64,000 nt of DNA from Arthrobacter sp. DNA4 (GCF_024362385.1 NZ_CP101466.1:558001-622000), one strand, 5' to 3'; numbered from the stretch's first letter, positions 8,090 through 18,304 are shown. Made by a program: numbers and translations. Notes: generated by a model from the sequence alone, not told the origin.

Positions 8090-9127
8090 ATGGCAACCGA
8101 ACTAGGCCCGACGCCGGTCAAGTCACCGGCGTCGGGCGGTACCCCCGTCCATCACGCGCCCAAGGGCGTGGGGGAGGACAACAGGATTGCAAGCCAGGGG
8201 CGCTGGGCCTCCTGGCTCCTCGCCCCCACCATCATCGCCCTCGCCGTGGTGATCGTTTACCCGATCATCAGCGCCATTGTTATGTCCTTCCAAAAGGATG
8301 CCGGCCTGGATCCGGCCACGGGCCTCTTCACCGCAGGCGGCCCGGCGGGTATTCAGAACTACGTCAACTGGCTGGCGCAGCAGTGTTCGGCACCGGACGG
8401 CGGAACCGTAGCCTGCCCGCCGGGCACCCTGGGTGGGCAGTTCTGGTCCGCTACAGCCACCACGTTCTTCTTCACGGTAGTGACTGTGGCGTTCGAAACT
8501 GTCCTGGGTTTCTGGATGGCCATGATCATGGCGCGTACGTTCCGCGGACGCAGCCTGGTCCGCGCCGCCGTGCTGGTGCCCTGGGCCATCCCTACTGCTG
8601 TGACGGCCAAGCTCTGGTTCTTCATTTTCGCTTTCGAGGGCATCGCCAACAAGCTGTTCAATACCACCATCCTGTGGACAGGCAGCGAGTGGCCGGTCAA
8701 GTGGGCCGTGATCATTGCCGACGTCTGGAAGACCACGCCGTTCATGGCGCTGCTGATCCTTGCCGGCCTGCAGATGATTCCGGCGGAAGTTTATGAGGCA
8801 GCCAAGGTGGACGGCGCCACTGCCTGGCAGCGGTTCCGCCTGATCACCCTTCCGCTGGTCAAGCCGGCGCTGATGGTGGCAGTCCTGTTCCGTACGCTGG
8901 ACGCGCTGCGCATGTTCGACCTGCCGTACATCCTCACCGGCGGTGCGAACAACACCACCACTTTGTCCATCCTGGTGATCAACCAGATCAGGCAAGGCTT
9001 CAACTCGGCGGCCGCACTGTCCACCATCACGTTCATCATCATCTTCCTCGTCGCCTTCATCTTTGTCCGCTTCCTCGGGGCAAACGTGGTTGAGCAGAGC
9101 GGTGCCACAGGAAAGGGGAAGAAATGA
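8090..9127 (+). CDS. alpha-glucoside ABC transporter permease 1 (MalF/ThuF type)
   Basis: A 345-aa inner-membrane permease. It has about six hydrophobic helices after a roughly 40-residue cytoplasmic N-terminus, and the EAA loop EVYEAAKVDGATAWQRF that contacts the ATPase. ATG at 8090 is eight bases after the binding-protein stop. A GTG at 8069 would overlap that gene and is less likely. It overlaps the next permease by four bases. Confidence 0.9.
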   Translation: MATELGPTPVKSPASGGTPVHHAPKGVGEDNRIASQGRWASWLLAPTIIALAVVIVYPIISAIVMSFQKDAGLDPATGLFTAGGPAGIQNYVNWLAQQCSAPDGGTVACPPGTLGGQFWSATATTFFFTVVTVAFETVLGFWMAMIMARTFRGRSLVRAAVLVPWAIPTAVTAKLWFFIFAFEGIANKLFNTTILWTGSEWPVKWAVIIADVWKTTPFMALLILAGLQMIPAEVYEAAKVDGATAWQRFRLITLPLVKPALMVAVLFRTLDALRMFDLPYILTGGANNTTTLSILVINQIRQGFNSAAALSTITFIIIFLVAFIFVRFLGANVVEQSGATGKGKK

Positions 9128-10023
9128 CCACGGCAACAGCAGACGCCACCGCCCTGCGGGCACGCCAGGACAAAGGCCGTAAGGCTGCCCAGAACCGGGA
9201 AAAGTGGGCCCAGGGCAGGACCTATGTCAGTGCCATCGTCATTTTGATCTGGTGCCTGGCGCCGGCGTACTGGATGGTGGTGACCGCTTTCCGTGAGGTG
9301 GGGTTCACCTACGACACGTCCATCCTGCCCACCCACGTCACCTTGGACAACTTCAAGACCGCCTTCGATACGTCCTTTGGCAACAGGTTCGGCCAGGCAC
9401 TGTTGAACAGTGTGTTCATCGGCGGCGTGGTGACGATCGTTTCCCTGCTCATTGGTGTGTTCGCCGCCTACGCACTTGCCCGGCTGAACTTCAAGGGCAA
9501 GTTCCTGGTACTCGGCTTCATCCTGGGCGCCTCCATGTTCCCCGGCGTTGCCCTGATCACCCCGCTCTTCCAGCTGTTCACCAATATCGGCTGGATGGGT
9601 ACGTACCAGGCACTGATTATCCCGAACATCTCCTTCGTGCTCCCGCTGACGGTCTACACCATGACCTCGTTCTTCCGGGAAATGCCCTGGGAGCTTGAGG
9701 AATCGGCACGCGTGGACGGCTGCACCCAGGGACAGGCTTTCCGCAAGGTCATCATGCCCCTGGCTGCACCGGCAATCTTCACCACGGCAATCCTGGCGTT
9801 CATTTCCTCGTGGAATGAGTTCCTGATTGCCAGCCAGCTGTCCAGCGACGCAACCCAGCCGGTGACGGTGGCCATCGCCAACTTCGCCGGCGCACAGCCC
9901 AACCAGATCCCGTACACGGCCATCATGGCCGCAGGCACCATTGTCACCATTCCGCTGGTGATCCTGGTGCTGGTCTTCCAGCGCAAGATTGTCGCCGGCC
10001 TCACGGCAGGTGCAGTCAAGTGA
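9124..10023 (+). CDS. alpha-glucoside ABC transporter permease 2 (MalG/ThuG type)
   Basis: A 299-aa permease with six predicted membrane helices and the EAA loop ELEESARVDGCTQGQAF (about 191-207). It pairs with the preceding permease to form the channel. It starts within the upstream stop (ATGA) and its own stop overlaps the next GTG. Confidence 0.9.
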   Translation: MTTATADATALRARQDKGRKAAQNREKWAQGRTYVSAIVILIWCLAPAYWMVVTAFREVGFTYDTSILPTHVTLDNFKTAFDTSFGNRFGQALLNSVFIGGVVTIVSLLIGVFAAYALARLNFKGKFLVLGFILGASMFPGVALITPLFQLFTNIGWMGTYQALIIPNISFVLPLTVYTMTSFFREMPWELEESARVDGCTQGQAFRKVIMPLAAPAIFTTAILAFISSWNEFLIASQLSSDATQPVTVAIANFAGAQPNQIPYTAIMAAGTIVTIPLVILVLVFQRKIVAGLTAGAVK

Positions 10024-10268
10024 CGGACAACGGTTCCCGCCCCCGCACACCGGGGGCGGGAAACCGCAGCCGGTTGGTCCGCTCGGGCGAGGACTTCGAC
10101 ATCATCATTGGCTTCCTCGCATTCTGGGCCCTGGTCCTCCTGGTGGTCACTGTGTGGATGGAAGTTACTGCCCAGCCTGCCCTTGGATGGGCGCTGGGAC
10201 TGCTGGCAACTTTGCTGGCCCTGTATGGCATGGTCCGGCTCCGCCGGAAACTCCCGGCCCGCAGGTAG
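10020..10268 (+). CDS. small membrane protein of the sugar-importer operon
   Basis: An 82-aa protein with two membrane helices (about 27-47 and 52-72) flanked by basic residues. I do not recognise a family with a known function. GTG at 10020 overlaps the permease stop, so it is translated with the importer and may be an accessory of it. Confidence 0.65.
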   Translation: MTDNGSRPRTPGAGNRSRLVRSGEDFDIIIGFLAFWALVLLVVTVWMEVTAQPALGWALGLLATLLALYGMVRLRRKLPARR

Positions 10269-10419
10269 GAATGCGGACGGCGCCGGGCCGCCGCCGTGAT
10301 GGTGGTGCATGCGCGGCCACCGGGCCGGTTAACACTGCCTGCCCGCGGAGTGGAAAAATACAGGGCCGGGGTAAACGCAGGGCCGTCCTACGCCGCAAAG
10401 GAGTTAAAGAGGGGACACG

Positions 10420-11475
10420 GTGGCACGGACAACGGAAAGGTCCCAGCGGGGCGGCCATAACGGCGTCAGCATCGAGGACGTGGCGGCTGCCGCCGGAGTC
10501 TCAACCGCCACAGTCTCCCGGGCAGTCCGCGGATTGCCGCGGGTTTCGCTTACCACCAGGAAAAAAATCCTGGAAGTGGCAGGGGACCTGGGCTATGTCG
10601 CTTCATCTTCGGCCTCCGGCCTGGCCACCGGACGCACCAAGACCATTGGTGTCCTGGCCCCGTTCGTCAGCCGGTGGTTCTTCTCCAAGGCCATCGAGGG
10701 CGCCGACCGGGAACTGCATGCCCGCCACTACAATCTTTCGCTGTTCAACCTTGGCGGCCATGGCAGCAACCGGGAACGGCTTTTCAGCAAGACCATGGTC
10801 TACAAGCAGATCGACGCGCTGCTGGTCCTGTGTATGGCGCTCAGCCACGAAGAGATCGAGCACCTGCAGAAGATCGATATTCCGCTGATTGTGGTGGGAG
10901 GGCACGTTGAGGAATGCCCGTACATCGGCATTGACGATTATGCTGCCGCGTCCACCGCGGTCCGGCACCTGATCGACCTCGGACACCGGGACATTGCCCT
11001 GTTGCATGGCGACGACGAGACCGACTTGAATTTCGACGTCCCCCGGGTGCGCATCCTGGCGTTCAAGGACGTGATGGCGGCCGCCGGCCTGCCGACCCGG
11101 CCGGAATGGGATGAGTGGGGGGACTTCACCGTCCGCAGCGGCCAGGAAGCCTTGCGCCGGCTGTGGTCCCGGCCGGGGCAGAAGCCCACCGCCATCTTTT
11201 GCGCCTCGGATGAAATGGCCATGGGGGTCATTTTTGAGGCCAACCGCATGGGCGTCAGCGTCCCCGGCGAACTGTCCGTGGTGGGCATCGACAACCACGA
11301 CTTTGCCGATGCCATAGGCCTGACCACCGTGGGGCAACGCCCGGACGAGCAGGCCGAACTGGCCACCAAGATGCTGCTGGACGAGCTGGATGGCGAGGCC
11401 GGTGCGGTCCGTTCCGCCGTCGCCCCCCACGAACTGATCATTCGGCGCACCACTGCGCCTCCCCAAAACCCCTAA
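10420..11475 (+). CDS. LacI-family transcriptional regulator of the alpha-glucoside cluster
   Basis: A 351-aa repressor-type protein. Its helix-turn-helix (VSIEDVAAAAGVSTATVSRAV, about 16-36) is followed by a hinge and a periplasmic-binding-protein-like sugar domain. It follows the importer operon and presumably binds the operator at 6679. The similar site at 491 suggests it, or a paralogue, also controls levansucrase. The start is GTG behind AGAGGGG. The 151-base gap before it contains TAAACGC at 10373, a half-site resembling the operator. Confidence 0.88.
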   Translation: MARTTERSQRGGHNGVSIEDVAAAAGVSTATVSRAVRGLPRVSLTTRKKILEVAGDLGYVASSSASGLATGRTKTIGVLAPFVSRWFFSKAIEGADRELHARHYNLSLFNLGGHGSNRERLFSKTMVYKQIDALLVLCMALSHEEIEHLQKIDIPLIVVGGHVEECPYIGIDDYAAASTAVRHLIDLGHRDIALLHGDDETDLNFDVPRVRILAFKDVMAAAGLPTRPEWDEWGDFTVRSGQEALRRLWSRPGQKPTAIFCASDEMAMGVIFEANRMGVSVPGELSVVGIDNHDFADAIGLTTVGQRPDEQAELATKMLLDELDGEAGAVRSAVAPHELIIRRTTAPPQNP

Positions 11476-11495
11476 CAGCAGGAAACCGGGGACCG

Positions 11496-12380
11496 TTACG
11501 ACGCGCGGGCCAGCTGCCGGATGGGAATCCAGCGCGAGGCCAGCCGCCGGTAGGCCGCGGCGGCGCCCGTCATGTCACCCTCGGCCAGGCATTCGATGCC
11601 CAGCCTGATGTCCATGGGGGATTCGTCCGGGTACACCTTGTCCGCCACGGCACCGTAGTCCAGCTCCACCATGGAATTCACGTGGAACAGCTCAAGCCAT
11701 TCCGTCAGCTGCGCCAGGTCATCGAGCATATCCAGGTCCGGGGCGGCGAGGGCCAGGTTGGCCACCGCGTAGCGGGCCCGCTCCAGTGCGTCGGTGATGG
11801 GCGCCCAGACGCGGACGGTGAGGATGCGCCCCGCGGCTTCCACCACATCCTTGCGGTCGGATTCCATGAACAATGAGAACCAGCTGAACGGAATGCCCCA
11901 GGTTGACGCCCGGGTGTGGACGCGGACGGAACCGTCACGGGCCTTCACCAGGTCGATCCGCTCCTGGTGCCGGTCCCGCTGCTCCTCCGGAATCAGCAGT
12001 TCGGCCAGCGGGCCGTGGATTCCCTCCATCAGGGCGTTCGCAGCCAGACCGGCGCGCAGGACAAGCTGGCTGGGGCAATACAGGAGGACTGGCTCAGTGC
12101 CGGCGTCAGCACCGTCGTCGGCCGTTCCGCTTTCCGGCGCCGTGGTGACGCGCACCAGGTCGGTCCGGCCCGTGGGGAACGGATCGCCGCCCGTGCGGGT
12201 GATACGTCCCAGCGACGCCAGCAGTTCCGCATTTTCGACGGCGGCGCGGGACATGGCCTGCGCGCCGGCGGCCTTGATGGCCGGGCGTTGTTCCTCCGGA
12301 AAGGCTTCCAGAGGTTCGTAGACGCGCAGGGTGGAGGAAAATGGCAGGCCGGCCTGGCCCCGGTAGAGGTTCCCCGTCAT
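11496..12380 (-). CDS. conserved hypothetical protein downstream of xthA
   Basis: A 294-aa soluble, acidic protein with no membrane segment and no motif I can assign. It begins MTGNLYRGQAGLPFSSTLRVY and contains leucine-rich helices near the C-terminus. AAGGAG lies just before the ATG at 12380; the much longer upstream frame is a shadow of xthA. It lies 34 bases after xthA on the same strand, so the two are probably co-transcribed. Confidence 0.75.
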   Translation of the reverse strand: MTGNLYRGQAGLPFSSTLRVYEPLEAFPEEQRPAIKAAGAQAMSRAAVENAELLASLGRITRTGGDPFPTGRTDLVRVTTAPESGTADDGADAGTEPVLLYCPSQLVLRAGLAANALMEGIHGPLAELLIPEEQRDRHQERIDLVKARDGSVRVHTRASTWGIPFSWFSLFMESDRKDVVEAAGRILTVRVWAPITDALERARYAVANLALAAPDLDMLDDLAQLTEWLELFHVNSMVELDYGAVADKVYPDESPMDIRLGIECLAEGDMTGAAAAYRRLASRWIPIRQLARAS

Positions 12381-12414
12381 CACGGTCTCCTTGGAAGGGT
12401 CCAGGGTGCAGTCA

Positions 12415-13221
12415 TCAGTCCGCCAGTTCCACCAGCACGGGAGCGTGGTCAGAGGCGCCCTTGCCCTTGCGTTCCTCGCGGTCGATCGAGGCGCCGGTGA
12501 CGCGGGCCGCCAGCGCGGGGGAGGCCAGGACGAAGTCGATCCGCATGCCCTCTTTCTTGGGGAACCGCAGCTGGGTGTAGTCCCAGTAGGTGTAGACGCC
12601 CGGGCCGGGGGTGTAGGGGCGCACCACGTCGGTGTAGCCGGTCGCCTCGAACGCGTGGAACGCCTCCCGCTCCGGAGGGCTGACGTGCGTGGACCGGTTG
12701 GCGATGAACAGGTCGATGTCCCAGACGTCGTCGTCAAAAGGCGCGATGTTCCAGTCACCCATCAAGGCCACCTGCGCCTGCGGGTTGTCCGTGACCAGGG
12801 CCTGGGCGTGCGTCTTGAGGCTTTCCAGCCACTTGAGCTTGTACGGCATGTGTTCGTCGTCCAGGGAGCGGCCGTTGGGGACGTAGAGGCTCCAGACACG
12901 GATGCCGCCGCACGTGGCAGCCATGGCCCGGGCTTCCTGGACGGGATCCTTGCCGGCCTTGCCGAACGAGGGCTGGTCCAGGAACGTCCGTTCCACGTCC
13001 TCAAGCCCCACCCGGGAGGCGATGGCCACGCCGTTCCACTGGTTCACCCCGAAGTGGGCCACCTCGTAGCCCATCCGTTCAAAGAGTTCCCACGGAAAGT
13101 TGTCGTCCTTGCACTTTGTCTCCTGGATGGCCAGGACGTCGCAGTCGCTGCGCTGGAGCCAGGCTTCAACGCGGTCGGCGCGGGCACGGAGCGAGTTCAC
13201 ATTCCAGGTAGCTATCTTCAC
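12415..13221 (-). CDS. xthA: exodeoxyribonuclease III
   Basis: A 268-aa base-excision repair enzyme (AP endonuclease and 3' exonuclease) of the EEP superfamily. Catalytic landmarks are N7 in TWNVNS, E34 in IQETK, D156/N158 in MGDWNIAP, and the C-terminal SDHAPV histidine. It starts with GTG. TAAGTT lies 7 bases upstream, suggesting a leaderless transcript. Confidence 0.93.
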   Translation of the reverse strand: MKIATWNVNSLRARADRVEAWLQRSDCDVLAIQETKCKDDNFPWELFERMGYEVAHFGVNQWNGVAIASRVGLEDVERTFLDQPSFGKAGKDPVQEARAMAATCGGIRVWSLYVPNGRSLDDEHMPYKLKWLESLKTHAQALVTDNPQAQVALMGDWNIAPFDDDVWDIDLFIANRSTHVSPPEREAFHAFEATGYTDVVRPYTPGPGVYTYWDYTQLRFPKKEGMRIDFVLASPALAARVTGASIDREERKGKGASDHAPVLVELAD

Positions 13222-13228
13222 GGTTCCT

Positions 13229-13234
13229 AACTTA
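13229..13234 (-). promoter_or_regulatory. -10 element of a leaderless xthA promoter
   Basis: TAAGTT ends 7 bases before the GTG start and there is no room for a leader. One of about ten such TANNNT-N6/7-start arrangements in this window. Confidence 0.45.
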
Positions 13235-13381
13235 CCTTGGCAGCCGTGCGGCAGGTAAAGCCCTCGAAGGGCCCCGCCCGCGGCGCGGGCACGGTTGGTC
13301 CCGGGCAGCAGGCGGCGGGTATATTCGCACCAGAATGACCTGGATCACACGTCCGGCCACCATGCGAAGGAGCACCAGCCG

Positions 13382-14506
13382 ATGACGGCAGCTACGGGCA
13401 ACATCACGGACAGCACGGCAGGGAACGGAACCGCGGAAGTGCTTTTTGACCGCCGAGGCCAGCTCGGCGTGATCACCCTCAACAGGCCACGGGCGGTCAA
13501 TGCGCTCACCGCCGGAATGGTGGACCTGCTCCTGCGGCAGCTCACCGCATGGGCAGGGAACGACGGCGTGGCGGCCGTCCTGGTGCAGGGCGCCGGGGAG
13601 CGGGGCCTGTGCGCGGGCGGAGACATCGTGGCCATCTACAAGGACATGCTGCACGGCGGAGACCGGACCGCCGGCTTCTGGCAGACCGAGTACCGCGTGA
13701 ACTCGCTCATTGCCCGGTACCCAAAGCCCTATGTTGCCCTCATGGACGGCCTGGTCCTTGGCGGCGGCGTGGGTGTCTCGGCGCATGGGAATGTCCGCGT
13801 GGTCACCGAGCGGACCAGAATGGGGATGCCGGAAACAACCATCGGGTTCGCCCCCGACGTCGGCGGCACCTTCCTGCTGTCCCGCGCGCCGGGCCAAACG
13901 GGAACCCACGCGGCCCTGACCGGGGCACACCTTGACGCCGGCGATGCCTTGTTCCTGGGCCTTGCCGACCATTACGTCCCGTCACACGCGCTGCCCCGGC
14001 TGGTGGCGGCGCTGGAGGACGAAAGCCCGGAAGCCGCCGTCGCCCGCTGCGCCGAACAGCCTCCGGCCTCAGCCCTGTCCGGGCAGCGGGACTGGATCGA
14101 TGCCTGCTACGCCAGCGACGATGCCGGGGAAATTGTTGCCCGGCTCCGGGCCTGGACCGGGCCTGGCCGGGAAGATGCCACGGAAGCGGCGGACACCATC
14201 GAAGCCAAGTCGCCCACCTCGGTCAAGGTCACCCTGGCGTCCCTGCGCCGGGCCGCCAACCTGACCCTTGATGAGGCCCTGGCCCAGGAATACCGGGTAG
14301 GAATCCGCCTCCTGGCCGGACCTGATTTCCGCGAGGGAATCCGCGCCCAGGTAGTGGACAAGGACAGGAACCCGCAGTGGAAACCGGCCACGCTGGCCGA
14401 GGTGCTGCCCGCGCAGGTGGACAGGTTCTTCCAGCCGCTGGACGGCGGGGAACTGGACCTGCAGCCCGGGCCGGACCTGGACGTGAAGGAGGCGGACCAT
14501 GCCTGA
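13382..14506 (+). CDS. 3-hydroxyisobutyryl-CoA hydrolase
   Basis: A 374-aa crotonase-fold enzyme of valine catabolism that releases 3-hydroxyisobutyrate from its CoA ester. CAGGD at 77-81 and LGGGVGVS at 126-133 form the oxyanion hole. GMPETTIGF with catalytic E151, followed by PDVGG, distinguishes hydrolases of this type from plain enoyl-CoA hydratases. The start follows GAAGGAG. The next gene encodes the dehydrogenase for its product and overlaps by eight bases, supporting the assignment. Confidence 0.87.
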   Translation: MTAATGNITDSTAGNGTAEVLFDRRGQLGVITLNRPRAVNALTAGMVDLLLRQLTAWAGNDGVAAVLVQGAGERGLCAGGDIVAIYKDMLHGGDRTAGFWQTEYRVNSLIARYPKPYVALMDGLVLGGGVGVSAHGNVRVVTERTRMGMPETTIGFAPDVGGTFLLSRAPGQTGTHAALTGAHLDAGDALFLGLADHYVPSHALPRLVAALEDESPEAAVARCAEQPPASALSGQRDWIDACYASDDAGEIVARLRAWTGPGREDATEAADTIEAKSPTSVKVTLASLRRAANLTLDEALAQEYRVGIRLLAGPDFREGIRAQVVDKDRNPQWKPATLAEVLPAQVDRFFQPLDGGELDLQPGPDLDVKEADHA

Positions 14507-15524
14507 AACGGGCGCTGTGGCCTTTCTGGGCCTTGGACACATGGGCGGTCCCATGGCCCTGAACCTGATCCGTGCCGGTTACCGCGTGACCGGGTTCGAC
14601 GTGGTGCCGGCAGCCGTGGAGGCTGCCCGGGCACAGGGTGTTCCGGTGGCAACCAGCGCGGTGGATGCGCTGGCGGGCGCCGACGTGGTGCTGACCATGT
14701 TTCCCAGCGGCCGGCACGTCCTGGACGCCTACCGGGGCGGCGCTGGACATTCTGGACAACCGGAGGAACCAGGGCTGCTGGCTGCCGCGCGGCCCGGGAC
14801 CATGTTCCTGGACTGCTCAACCATCAATGTGGAAGAGGCGCGGGAAGCCGCGCGCCTGGCCACCGAAGCGGGCCACCGTTCCGTTGACGCCCCCGTTTCC
14901 GGCGGCGTGGTGGGAGCGGAGGCAGGCACCCTGACCTTCATGGCCGGCGGTGAAGCGGAGGACTTCGAGGCAGTGCGGCCGCTCCTGGAGGTGATGGGCA
15001 AGCGGGCGGTGCACTGTGGTGCCCACGGAGCGGGACAGGCCGCCAAAATCTGCAACAACATGATCCTGGGCGTCTCGATGATCGCGGTCAGCGAGGCCTT
15101 CGTGCTGGGGGAAAAGCTGGGCCTGACCCACCAGGCCCTGTTCGACGTCGCCTCCGCCGCGTCAGGGCAGTGCTGGGCGCTGACCACCAACTGCCCTGTG
15201 CCCGGGCCGGTCCCCACCAGCCCCGCCAACAGGGACTACCAGCCGGGCTTCGCCTCGGCCCTCATGGCCAAGGACCTCAACCTGGCCGTCAACGCGCTCG
15301 GCAGTACCGGGGTGGCAGGGCAGATGGGAGCGCTCGCCGCCCGGATCTACGATAGGTTTGCCGCGGAGGGCGGCGCGGGCCGCGACTTCTCCGCCATCAT
15401 CACCGAAATCCGCGGCGCCTCGGAGCGGCAGGCCGGGGACGGTCCCGCAGGGGAGCACAGCGGCACGGAGTTGCCGGACCAGCGCAGGGCCACAACAGCA
15501 CACGACGACGGGAGTCCCGAATGA
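14499..15524 (+). CDS. mmsB: 3-hydroxyisobutyrate dehydrogenase
   Basis: Oxidises 3-hydroxyisobutyrate to methylmalonate semialdehyde with NAD. Rossmann motif [11 protein letters not shown] at 9-19, the substrate loop [16 protein letters not shown] at 130-145, and catalytic K183 in GQAAKICNN are visible. It is 341 aa against about 295 for the family. The surplus is a polar, apparently disordered tail after SAIITEIRG that overlaps the next start, perhaps a lost earlier stop. It is the middle gene of a three-gene valine/acyl-CoA operon. Confidence 0.9.
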   Translation: MPETGAVAFLGLGHMGGPMALNLIRAGYRVTGFDVVPAAVEAARAQGVPVATSAVDALAGADVVLTMFPSGRHVLDAYRGGAGHSGQPEEPGLLAAARPGTMFLDCSTINVEEAREAARLATEAGHRSVDAPVSGGVVGAEAGTLTFMAGGEAEDFEAVRPLLEVMGKRAVHCGAHGAGQAAKICNNMILGVSMIAVSEAFVLGEKLGLTHQALFDVASAASGQCWALTTNCPVPGPVPTSPANRDYQPGFASALMAKDLNLAVNALGSTGVAGQMGALAARIYDRFAAEGGAGRDFSAIITEIRGASERQAGDGPAGEHSGTELPDQRRATTAHDDGSPE

Positions 15525-16297
15525 CGGAGTACGCCAACATCCTGGTGGAGCAGCAGGGCAGGGTAGGGCTGGTGACCCTCAACAGGCCCTCGGCACTGAA
15601 CGCACTGAACAAGGCCACCATGGAAGAGCTGGTGGCCGCCGTCACCGCCATGGATTCCGATCCCGGGGTCGGTGCCGTCGTGATCACCGGCTCCGGCAAG
15701 GCCTTCGCTGCGGGCGCCGACATCAAGGAAATGGCGGACCAGGGCTACATGGACATGTACGTGGCGGACTGGTTCCGGGGCTGGGAAGACTTCACCCGCC
15801 TGCGGATCCCCACCATCGCCGCGGTATCCGGCTTTGCCCTGGGCGGCGGCTGCGAACTGGCCATGATGTGCGACCTGATCATCGCGGGGGACAACGCCAA
15901 GTTCGGGCAGCCGGAAATCAACCTGGGCGTGCTCCCGGGCATGGGCGGCTCGCAGCGCCTCACGCGGGCCGTGGGCAAGGCCAAGGCCATGGACATGATC
16001 CTCACCGGCCGGTTCATCGACGCTGAGGAAGCAGAGCGGTGCGGGCTGGTCTCCCGGGTGGTTCCGGCGGCAGACGTGGTGTCCGAGGCACTCAAGGCAG
16101 CCGGGGTGATCGCCGCGAAGTCAAAGCCTGCGGCGATGGCAGCGAAGGAAGCCGTGAATGCTGCCTTCGAAACCGGGTTGGCCCAGGGGGTGGTGTTTGA
16201 ACGGCGGCTCTTCCACTCCCTGTTCGCCACGGAGGACCAGAAGGAAGGCATGGCGGCGTTCACCGGGAAGCGCCAGCCGGAATTCAAGCACCGCTAG
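15521..16297 (+). CDS. enoyl-CoA hydratase
   Basis: A 258-aa crotonase. It has the two general acid/base glutamates E112 (GGGCELAMM) and E132 (FGQPEINLG) and the PGMGG turn, so it is a hydratase rather than a hydrolase. In this operon it probably hydrates methacrylyl-CoA to 3-hydroxyisobutyryl-CoA, the substrate of the first gene. ATG overlaps the mmsB stop as ATGA. Confidence 0.9.
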   Translation: MTEYANILVEQQGRVGLVTLNRPSALNALNKATMEELVAAVTAMDSDPGVGAVVITGSGKAFAAGADIKEMADQGYMDMYVADWFRGWEDFTRLRIPTIAAVSGFALGGGCELAMMCDLIIAGDNAKFGQPEINLGVLPGMGGSQRLTRAVGKAKAMDMILTGRFIDAEEAERCGLVSRVVPAADVVSEALKAAGVIAAKSKPAAMAAKEAVNAAFETGLAQGVVFERRLFHSLFATEDQKEGMAAFTGKRQPEFKHR

Positions 16298-16416
16298 TCC
16301 GGGCCCTTGCATGCCCTGACGGGCGGGGCCGGCACGGCATGCGTCCGCCGGTCCCCGTAAGGTAGGGAGTACGGGCCAGCACGCGGCCACGGCATGCAGC
16401 GGAACGGGGTAAGCGT

Positions 16417-17085
16417 ATGTGGACGATGATGACCGGTGCAGCCAGTCCCACCGAGGGACTTACGGGAATCGTGGGCTTTGCCGCGAGGTCCATCGACGCC
16501 CTGGGGGAGTGGGGCGTGGGGGCGTTTACCCTCGCGGAGACTGTGGTGCCGCCTATCCCCAGCGAGGTGATCCTCCCGCTTGCGGGGTATCTTGCCAAGC
16601 AGGGCTCCCTGAATCTCTTCCTCGTCTTTGCCACGAGTACCCTTGGTGCGTATTTGGGGGCGTTGTTGCTCTACCTGCTGGGGGCCAAGTTAGGGCTGGA
16701 CCGGTCCATCCGGGGGTTGTCCAAGCTGCCACTGGTGGACCGGGAAGACTTCGAGCACGCGGCGGGCTGGTTCCGGCGGCACGGCAGGTCGTCCATTTTC
16801 TTCGGCCGCCTGCTGCCCGGGGTCCGCAGCCTGATCTCCCTGCCGGCGGGCGCGGCGGCCATGCCGCTGGGAACATTCACCCTCTTCACCCTTGCCGGCA
16901 GCGGGCTGTGGAACGGTGCCCTCATTGGGCTGGGCTATCTCCTGGGCACCCAGTACCGGCTCATAGAGGAGTACTCCAGGTTCCTGAACTACGCGGTCTA
17001 TGGCGCATTGGCCGTTGCGGTGGTGCTGCTCGTCCTCCGGCGGACCAAGCGGGCCAGGGCCCAACGGGTGGACGTAGGCCGCTGA
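16417..17085 (+). CDS. DedA/SNARE-associated family membrane protein
   Basis: A 222-aa integral membrane protein. It shows the DedA hallmarks: an acidic re-entrant segment ETVVPPIPSEVILPLAG (about 42-58), then FFGRLLPGVRSLISLPAGAAAM (about 128-149) with the conserved arginines. DedA proteins act in lipid-carrier recycling and membrane homeostasis. It stands alone between the valine operon and the converging MerR-type gene. Confidence 0.88.
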   Translation: MWTMMTGAASPTEGLTGIVGFAARSIDALGEWGVGAFTLAETVVPPIPSEVILPLAGYLAKQGSLNLFLVFATSTLGAYLGALLLYLLGAKLGLDRSIRGLSKLPLVDREDFEHAAGWFRRHGRSSIFFGRLLPGVRSLISLPAGAAAMPLGTFTLFTLAGSGLWNGALIGLGYLLGTQYRLIEEYSRFLNYAVYGALAVAVVLLVLRRTKRARAQRVDVGR

Positions 17086-17102
17086 GGCAGCCTCCCGGTG
17101 CC

Positions 17103-17888
17103 CTAGAGGTACTTCTCCGCGAAGCTGTGCAGGGCGGCCCGGACGAAGCGTGCCCCCTCCGGGCCGCCGTAGTTGGCGGCGAAACGGGGGTCTTCCACGT
17201 ACATGTCCGCCAGCCCGGTGACGTATCTCCTGATATCCCCGCCGCTTTGGGCCGCAGGTGTTCCGGGGATGGACTTCAGCCATGCCACGTGCCGCCCTGC
17301 CAGCTCCCGCGCTTCCGGCCCGTCGGCAGCAAGCCTGGCTCCCGCAGCCGCCGTCCAGTCCCGGGCAAGGCCCTCTGCCATGGACTTCCACTCCCGCTTT
17401 TCCGCTGCCGCCATTCCGCGCCACCATGAGTCGGATGTGGCGTAGGCGTCCTTGCCCCAGCGCTCCTCGACTTCATCCTTGTATTCGGTGTGGTCGAAGC
17501 CCTGGAACATGTTCTCTGCCATCAGCTGGCCTCCTGCCTTTACTGTTTCGATTGTTTGCCGGACTGATTCGGCCTGCAGGGCCAGCCGCTCCTGCTCCCG
17601 GCCGAGCCAGTCGAGATGGCGGCTGAGTGCCGCCACGGGATCCGCCCGGCGCTGGAGGAGCTCCCCGATCGCCGGCAGGCCCAGGCCCAGTTCCCGCAGC
17701 AAAAGGATGCGCTGGAGCTGGAGGAGGGCGGCGCCGTCGTAATACCGGTAGCCGTTGTGGCCCACCCGGCTGGGCGTCAGGAGGCCAATCTCGTCATAGT
17801 GCCGGAGCGTGCGGCTGGTGGTGCCGGCGATCCTGGCCACGTCCTGGATGGACCAGTCCCTGCCGCCGGCGTCGGGGAAATCCTGCAT
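17103..17888 (-). CDS. MerR-family regulator with TipAS-type ligand domain
   Basis: A 261-aa TipAL-like activator. It has a winged HTH at about 12-55 (VARIAGTTSRTLRHYDEIGL), a coiled-coil dimerisation helix at about 80-120, and a C-terminal TipAS domain (from about 140, DEVEERWGKDAY onward). In Streptomyces TipAS binds thiopeptide antibiotics; the ligand here is unknown. The promoter at 17895-17925 has the 19-bp spacer with central dyad that MerR proteins remodel, so autoregulation is likely. The mRNA appears to start at the ATG itself. Confidence 0.9.
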   Translation of the reverse strand: MQDFPDAGGRDWSIQDVARIAGTTSRTLRHYDEIGLLTPSRVGHNGYRYYDGAALLQLQRILLLRELGLGLPAIGELLQRRADPVAALSRHLDWLGREQERLALQAESVRQTIETVKAGGQLMAENMFQGFDHTEYKDEVEERWGKDAYATSDSWWRGMAAAEKREWKSMAEGLARDWTAAAGARLAADGPEARELAGRHVAWLKSIPGTPAAQSGGDIRRYVTGLADMYVEDPRFAANYGGPEGARFVRAALHSFAEKYL

Positions 17889-17894
17889 GCTCCG

Positions 17895-17957
<63 letters not shown>

Positions 17958-17968
17958 GCGGCTGACCG

Positions 17969-18304
17969 TCACCCAACCCGCCGGCCGTGGGGCCTGCGGC
18001 GCCTGGCCTGGGCCACCAAGCGCGTGAAGGCGAAAACAAAGATGGCCTCGATGAGCAGCATGAGGCCCAGCAGCAGCCACTGCTGCCGGCTGATGAAGAC
18101 GACGCATCCGGTCAGGGCCAGGATGGTCCCCAAGGCCAGCGCGTAGACGGCGAAGCCGACGGCGACCCGGGCGCTGCGGACCCCCGTCCGGAAACCGAAG
18201 CCGTGCGGCTCCCCGCCGGGCTGTCCGGGGACACGGTCCGGTGCTGCGGGGCCAAGGGAGTCAAACTCCTCCCAGGGATCCCTGTCCTGGTCCTGTCCGG
18301 TCAT
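17969..18304 (-). CDS. small membrane protein of unknown function
   Basis: A 111-aa protein with an acidic N-terminus, two membrane helices (about 47-68 and 74-95) and a basic tail RRRRPHGRR. No family is recognised. It sits between the cold-shock gene terminator and the hexamer repeat, probably as its own transcription unit. Confidence 0.65.
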   Translation of the reverse strand: MTGQDQDRDPWEEFDSLGPAAPDRVPGQPGGEPHGFGFRTGVRSARVAVGFAVYALALGTILALTGCVVFISRQQWLLLGLMLLIEAIFVFAFTRLVAQARRRRPHGRRVG